From assembly GCA_035529695.1 (NCBI GenBank), contig DATKWD010000061.1, positions 48,535-112,534 of the forward strand: a stretch of DNA of 64,000 bases. Direction: 5' to 3'. This DNA comes from DATKWD01 sp035529695. GTDB taxonomy: Bacteria; Actinomycetota; Acidimicrobiia; Acidimicrobiales; Salinilacustritrichaceae. The translations under genes were made by a program, and so were the position numbers. Positions 61,037 to 64,000 of the stretch are shown one piece after another. The number at the start of each line of letters is the position of its first letter. Positions within the stretch are counted from its first letter, which is position 1. Under the pieces are notes generated by a model. It worked only from the letters and a program-made list of their open reading frames with translations. It made no database searches and was not told the DNA's origin.

Positions 61037-61042
61037 AGGATA
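61037..61042 (-). promoter_or_regulatory. -10 box for ftsY
   Basis: TATCCT ends 10 nt before the ATG at 61026. Confidence 0.45.
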
Positions 61043-61084
61043 CGCCCCTGGGTGGGCTGACTCCCGGTTCGGGCTCCGTCGCTC

Positions 61085-61090
61085 TAGCCT
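61085..61090 (+). promoter_or_regulatory. -10 box for moxR
   Basis: TAGCCT ends 8 nt before the ATG at 61099; it identifies that ATG as the start. Confidence 0.55.
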
Positions 61091-61098
61091 CGGACCTC

Positions 61099-62118
61099 AT
61101 GACCGAGTTGACCACCGCAGGGGCCGTCGAGGCCGCCGCCGCCCTCGAGCGTGCGACGATCGAGATCAAGAAGGTGATCGTCGGCCAGGACCGGGTCATC
61201 GAGAAGCTGATCATCGGCCTGCTGGCCCGAGGCCATCTCCTCCTCGAGGGGGTCCCGGGGCTGGCGAAGACCCTTGCGATGGAGACGATGGCGGTCGTGG
61301 TCGGCGGCACGTTCGCACGGATCCAGTTCACACCCGACCTGCTCCCGGCCGACATCACCGGCACCCGGATCTACCGGGCGTCGAGCGAGCAGTTCGACAT
61401 CGAACTCGGTCCGGTGTTCGTGAACTTCCTCCTCGCCGACGAAATCAACCGTGCTCCGGCCAAGGTGCAGTCGGCGTTGCTCGAGGTCATGGCCGAGAAG
61501 CAGGTGTCGATCGCCGGGATCACCCACGAGGTCCCCCTCCCGTTCCTCGTCATGGCGACGCAGAACCCCATCGAGAGCGAGGGGGTCTACCCGCTTCCCG
61601 AAGCCCAACGCGACCGGTTCCTGATGAAGATCACGATCGACTACCCCTCACCGTCGGAAGAGGCCGAGATCGTCACCAGGATGGGTGTGTCGCCGCCGAC
61701 GGCGCAGCAGGTCCTCTCGCCAGAGGCTCTGCTGGCCGCGCAGACGACCGCCGACACGGTCCACGTCGACCGGGGAGTGCTCGACTACGCCGTCAACCTC
61801 GTGGCGGCCACCCGCGACCCGTCCGCGTATGGCTTGCCGGACCTGGTCGAGTACATCTCCTACGGTGCATCGCCGCGTGCCACCCTCGGACTGATCGCCT
61901 CGGGGAAGGCGCTGGCCCTGCTCCGAAGACGTGCCCATGTCGTGCCCCAGGACGTTTTCGACGTCGCAGCTGACGTGTTGCGCCACCGGTTGGTGCTCTC
62001 CTACGAGGCCCTCGCACAGGGCATCACCATCGACCACATCCTCGCCCGGATGCTGTCCACGGTTCCCGCACCGCGCGTCACAGCCCAGGACCCGATGACC
62101 CAGGCCTGGGCCGGATGA
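61099..62118 (+). CDS. MoxR family AAA+ ATPase
   Basis: A 339-residue MoxR ATPase, a chaperone-like AAA+ protein working with DUF58 and VWA proteins. It has the MoxR-type Walker A GVPGLAKT at 51-58 (Ala before Lys), Walker B FLLADEINRAPAKVQSALLEVMAEKQV, sensor 1 in VMATQNPIESEGVYPLPEAQRDRF, and a C-terminal lid with YGASPRATLGLI. The ATG at 61099 follows TAGCCT; the far longer upstream frame is antisense to ftsY. The stop overlaps the DUF58 start (ATGA). Such trios often mature or insert metal into a partner enzyme or act on the cell envelope; the target here is unknown. Confidence 0.95.
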   Translation: MTELTTAGAVEAAAALERATIEIKKVIVGQDRVIEKLIIGLLARGHLLLEGVPGLAKTLAMETMAVVVGGTFARIQFTPDLLPADITGTRIYRASSEQFDIELGPVFVNFLLADEINRAPAKVQSALLEVMAEKQVSIAGITHEVPLPFLVMATQNPIESEGVYPLPEAQRDRFLMKITIDYPSPSEEAEIVTRMGVSPPTAQQVLSPEALLAAQTTADTVHVDRGVLDYAVNLVAATRDPSAYGLPDLVEYISYGASPRATLGLIASGKALALLRRRAHVVPQDVFDVAADVLRHRLVLSYEALAQGITIDHILARMLSTVPAPRVTAQDPMTQAWAG

Positions 62119-63041
62119 GTGCACCTCCCGCGGTGACGACTGGCCGCCCCGATGAGGTGCTCCGCCGGCTCGAGCTCACCGTGACGCGACGCCTCGACGG
62201 GCTGCTTCACGGCGACTATCGCGGTCTGGTGCCAGGCCACGGCTCCGAGATCGGCGAGGCGCGCGAGTACTCCCCTGGCGACGACGTGCGCCGAATGGAC
62301 TGGAACGTCACCGCGCGCTCGGCTGTGCCCCACATCCGCGAAACCATCGCCGATCACGAGCTCGAGACCTGGTTGATCGTCGACGAATCGGCCAGCCTCG
62401 CCTTCGGAACGGCGAACACGACCAAGCGCGACCTCGCCGTAGCCGCCGCCTCGGCCATCGGATTCCTCACTGCCCGCACGGGAAACCGCATCGGCGCGCT
62501 GCTGCTCACCGGTCGAAACGACCGCATCATCCCCGCCAAGCAGGGTCGCGACCACCTCCTGGCGCTCATGCGGAACGTCATCGGTGACGCGCAGGCCGAC
62601 GGGACCGGCGCAACCGACCTCAGTGCAGGGATCGCTCGGCTCGGCGGCATCGTCCGTCGGCGCGGTGCGGTCGTGATCATCAGCGACTTCCTCAGCGCCG
62701 ACGGATGGCAACATTCGCTCAAGGCCCTCGCCGTCCGTCAAGACGTGTTGGCCATCGAGGTCGTCGACCCGCGAGAGCTCGAACTGCCCCGTGTGGGCGT
62801 TCTCCGGGTCGTCGACCCCGAGACCGGGCAGCTCCGCGAAGTCCAGACCAACTCGCGCAAGGTTCGCAACGCGTACCGCGCCGCAGCGACGAACCAACGG
62901 TCCCAGATCGCCGCAACGCTGCGCGCCGCCGGCACCGACCACCTCGTGCTCCGAACCGACGGCGACTGGTTGACCGACCTCGTCAAGTTCGTCTCACTCC
63001 GGCGCGAACGCCTCGATCACCGCAAGAGGGCACGAGCATGA
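62115..63041 (+). CDS. DUF58 protein (MoxR-associated)
   Basis: A 308-residue DUF58 protein with a vWA-like fold. The signature is complete: DYRGLVPGHGSEIGEAREYSPGDDVRRMDWNVTARSAVPHIRE, which is the DUF58 core, followed by LETWLIVDESASLAFGT where a MIDAS-like DxSxS reads DESAS, then RRGAVVIISDFLS and WQHSLKALAVRQDVLAIEVVDPRELELP. No membrane segments are visible in this copy, while many DUF58 proteins have two at the N-terminus. Coupled to both neighbours by ATGA overlaps. Probably binds the MoxR ring. Confidence 0.92.
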   Translation: MSAPPAVTTGRPDEVLRRLELTVTRRLDGLLHGDYRGLVPGHGSEIGEAREYSPGDDVRRMDWNVTARSAVPHIRETIADHELETWLIVDESASLAFGTANTTKRDLAVAAASAIGFLTARTGNRIGALLLTGRNDRIIPAKQGRDHLLALMRNVIGDAQADGTGATDLSAGIARLGGIVRRRGAVVIISDFLSADGWQHSLKALAVRQDVLAIEVVDPRELELPRVGVLRVVDPETGQLREVQTNSRKVRNAYRAAATNQRSQIAATLRAAGTDHLVLRTDGDWLTDLVKFVSLRRERLDHRKRARA

Positions 63042-64000
63042 CCTTTCTCTCCCCGGACCGGCTGTGGCTCCTGGTGCTCGTCGGTGTGGTCGGTATCGGC
63101 TACCTCGGCTCGCTCGTTCAGCAGCACCGCTACGCCATTCGGTTCACCAACGTGAGCCTGCTCGACACGGTGGCCCCACGACGCCCCGGATGGCGTCGCC
63201 ACGTCGCCGCGCTCGCGTTCCTCGCCAGTCTCGCCGCGCTGATCGTCGCCTATGCACAGCCGGCCGACGAGGTCGAGGTACCCCGCGAGCGGGCCACCGT
63301 GATGCTCGCCATCGACACCTCGCTGTCGATGGAGGCGACCGATGTCGAAGGAAGCCGGATCGAAGCCGCCAAGTCCGCCGCCGTCGAGTTCGTCGACCGA
63401 CTTCCTCCCAAGATCAACCTCGGCCTCGTCAGCTTCGACGGAATCGCACGTGTCCGTGTCACCCCGACCACCGATCGCGATGCGGTCCGAAGGGTGATCC
63501 AGGAGCTCGAGCTCGGCCAGGCCACAGCGATCGGCGAGGCGATCTACGCGTCGATCGATGCGTTCCAGGACGCGCCAGGAAGCTCTGACACGCCACTGGA
63601 GGGCGACGAGGAGATCCCGCTGCGCATCGTGCTGATGACCGACGGCCAGACCACGGTGGGCCGACCTGACCTCGAAGGCGCGCAACAGGCAAAGGACCTC
63701 GGCATCCAGGTCTCGACGATCGCCTTCGGCACCGATCGAGGCGTGATCCAGATCGAGGGCGAACAGGGCCTCACGCCTGTCCCGGTCGAGGAGAGTTCGC
63801 TCCGCGACATCGCAACCCTCACCGGTGGCGAGTTCTTCCGAGCCGAGAGCCTCACCGAACTCGAGAACGTGTACGCCGACATCGGTTCGGCCGTCGGATT
63901 CGAGACCATCGAGCAGGAGGTCACCGACCGGTTCGTGGGCTTCGGACTGGCGCTGATGATCCTCAGCGCCGCGCTCTCACTCATCTGGTTCAGCCGCCTG
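63038..64000 (+). CDS. VWA domain membrane protein (cut by window edge)
   Basis: The first 321 codons of a BatA/VWA-type protein; no stop is reached. A first membrane helix at about 8-26 (LWLLVLVGVVGIGYLGSL), a second at 54-73, then a von Willebrand A domain with intact MIDAS: D93-x-S95-x-S97 (AIDTSLSMEATD), a Thr in ELGQATAIGEAI and the Asp of LMTDGQTTVG. A last hydrophobic helix near 300-318 ends in SLIWFSRL, suggesting the protein is almost complete at the edge. ATG overlaps the DUF58 stop (ATGA). Third member of a MoxR-DUF58-VWA operon. Confidence 0.93.
   Translation, partial: MTFLSPDRLWLLVLVGVVGIGYLGSLVQQHRYAIRFTNVSLLDTVAPRRPGWRRHVAALAFLASLAALIVAYAQPADEVEVPRERATVMLAIDTSLSMEATDVEGSRIEAAKSAAVEFVDRLPPKINLGLVSFDGIARVRVTPTTDRDAVRRVIQELELGQATAIGEAIYASIDAFQDAPGSSDTPLEGDEEIPLRIVLMTDGQTTVGRPDLEGAQQAKDLGIQVSTIAFGTDRGVIQIEGEQGLTPVPVEESSLRDIATLTGGEFFRAESLTELENVYADIGSAVGFETIEQEVTDRFVGFGLALMILSAALSLIWFSRL

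Noticed and set aside
61099..64000. MoxR-DUF58-VWA as a candidate defence system
   Set aside because: MoxR/VWA pairs occur in some defence loci, but this is the ordinary three-gene housekeeping arrangement with no nuclease, effector or mobile-element context.

Overview
This window looks like a chromosomal housekeeping segment of a high-GC actinobacterium. Gene order and family types (rpsP-khpA-rimM-trmD-rplS-lepB, yifB-dprA-xerC-whiG-M23-rpsB-tsf-pyrH-frr-cdsA-dxr-rseP-ispG-proS-rimP-nusA-infB-rbfA-truB-ribF-rpsO-pnp, ftsK, rimO-pgsA-cinA) are those of Actinobacteria. The archaeal-type proS, the PPOX and MmcQ families and the gene mix suggest class Acidimicrobiia; that placement is inference. 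Almost every base is coding, GC content is even, and I see no rRNA, tRNA, insertion sequence, prophage, plasmid function or CRISPR array.

Layout. 1-3544: the start of cinA (minus), then a plus-strand phosphodiesterase/glycosyltransferase pair that separates cinA from its usual neighbour pgsA. 3541-9000: rimO plus short accessory genes (PPOX flavoprotein, DUF971 protein, a shrunken SMP-30 protein, Ca2+/Na+ antiporter, alpha/beta hydrolase, P-loop kinase, FHA protein). 9028-16743: ftsK, mutM, MmcQ and HAD proteins, and a dapA-rnj-lipoprotein operon. 16828-23721: azlCD, SURF1, a sulfatase, a VTT-like protein, an SDR, dapB and a CPBP protease. 23730-46683: one long minus-strand run for RNA decay, translation, isoprenoid and phospholipid synthesis. 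46841-53452: M23-lipase fusion, whiG, xerC, dprA, yifB, yraN. 53565-57904: a CoA-transferase and the rpsP-lepB block. 57989-61026: the SRP pair ffh and ftsY with a BON protein. 61099-64000: moxR-DUF58-VWA, cut by the window edge.

Expression signals are consistent. Genes at the head of transcription units usually have a TANNNT box 6-10 nt before the start codon and no Shine-Dalgarno, which implies leaderless mRNAs. Genes inside operons use ATGA/GTGA overlaps or a GGAG-type Shine-Dalgarno. Exceptions with long structured leaders stand out: rpsB (two interleaved 9-bp pairings, a pseudoknot, next to the Shine-Dalgarno), rimP-nusA-infB (a terminator-like hairpin with a T-rich tail just before the Shine-Dalgarno), rpsO-pnp, and a CPBP protease behind a double palindromic operator.

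No multigene novel defence or metabolic island was found. The items most worth a second look are the structured leaders, the leaderless promoter rule, the degenerate M23 domain fused to a lipase, the 250-residue acidic extension of CdsA, the 85-residue remnant of an SMP-30 lactonase, and a 36-residue membrane protein gene opposite the yraN-yifB strand.
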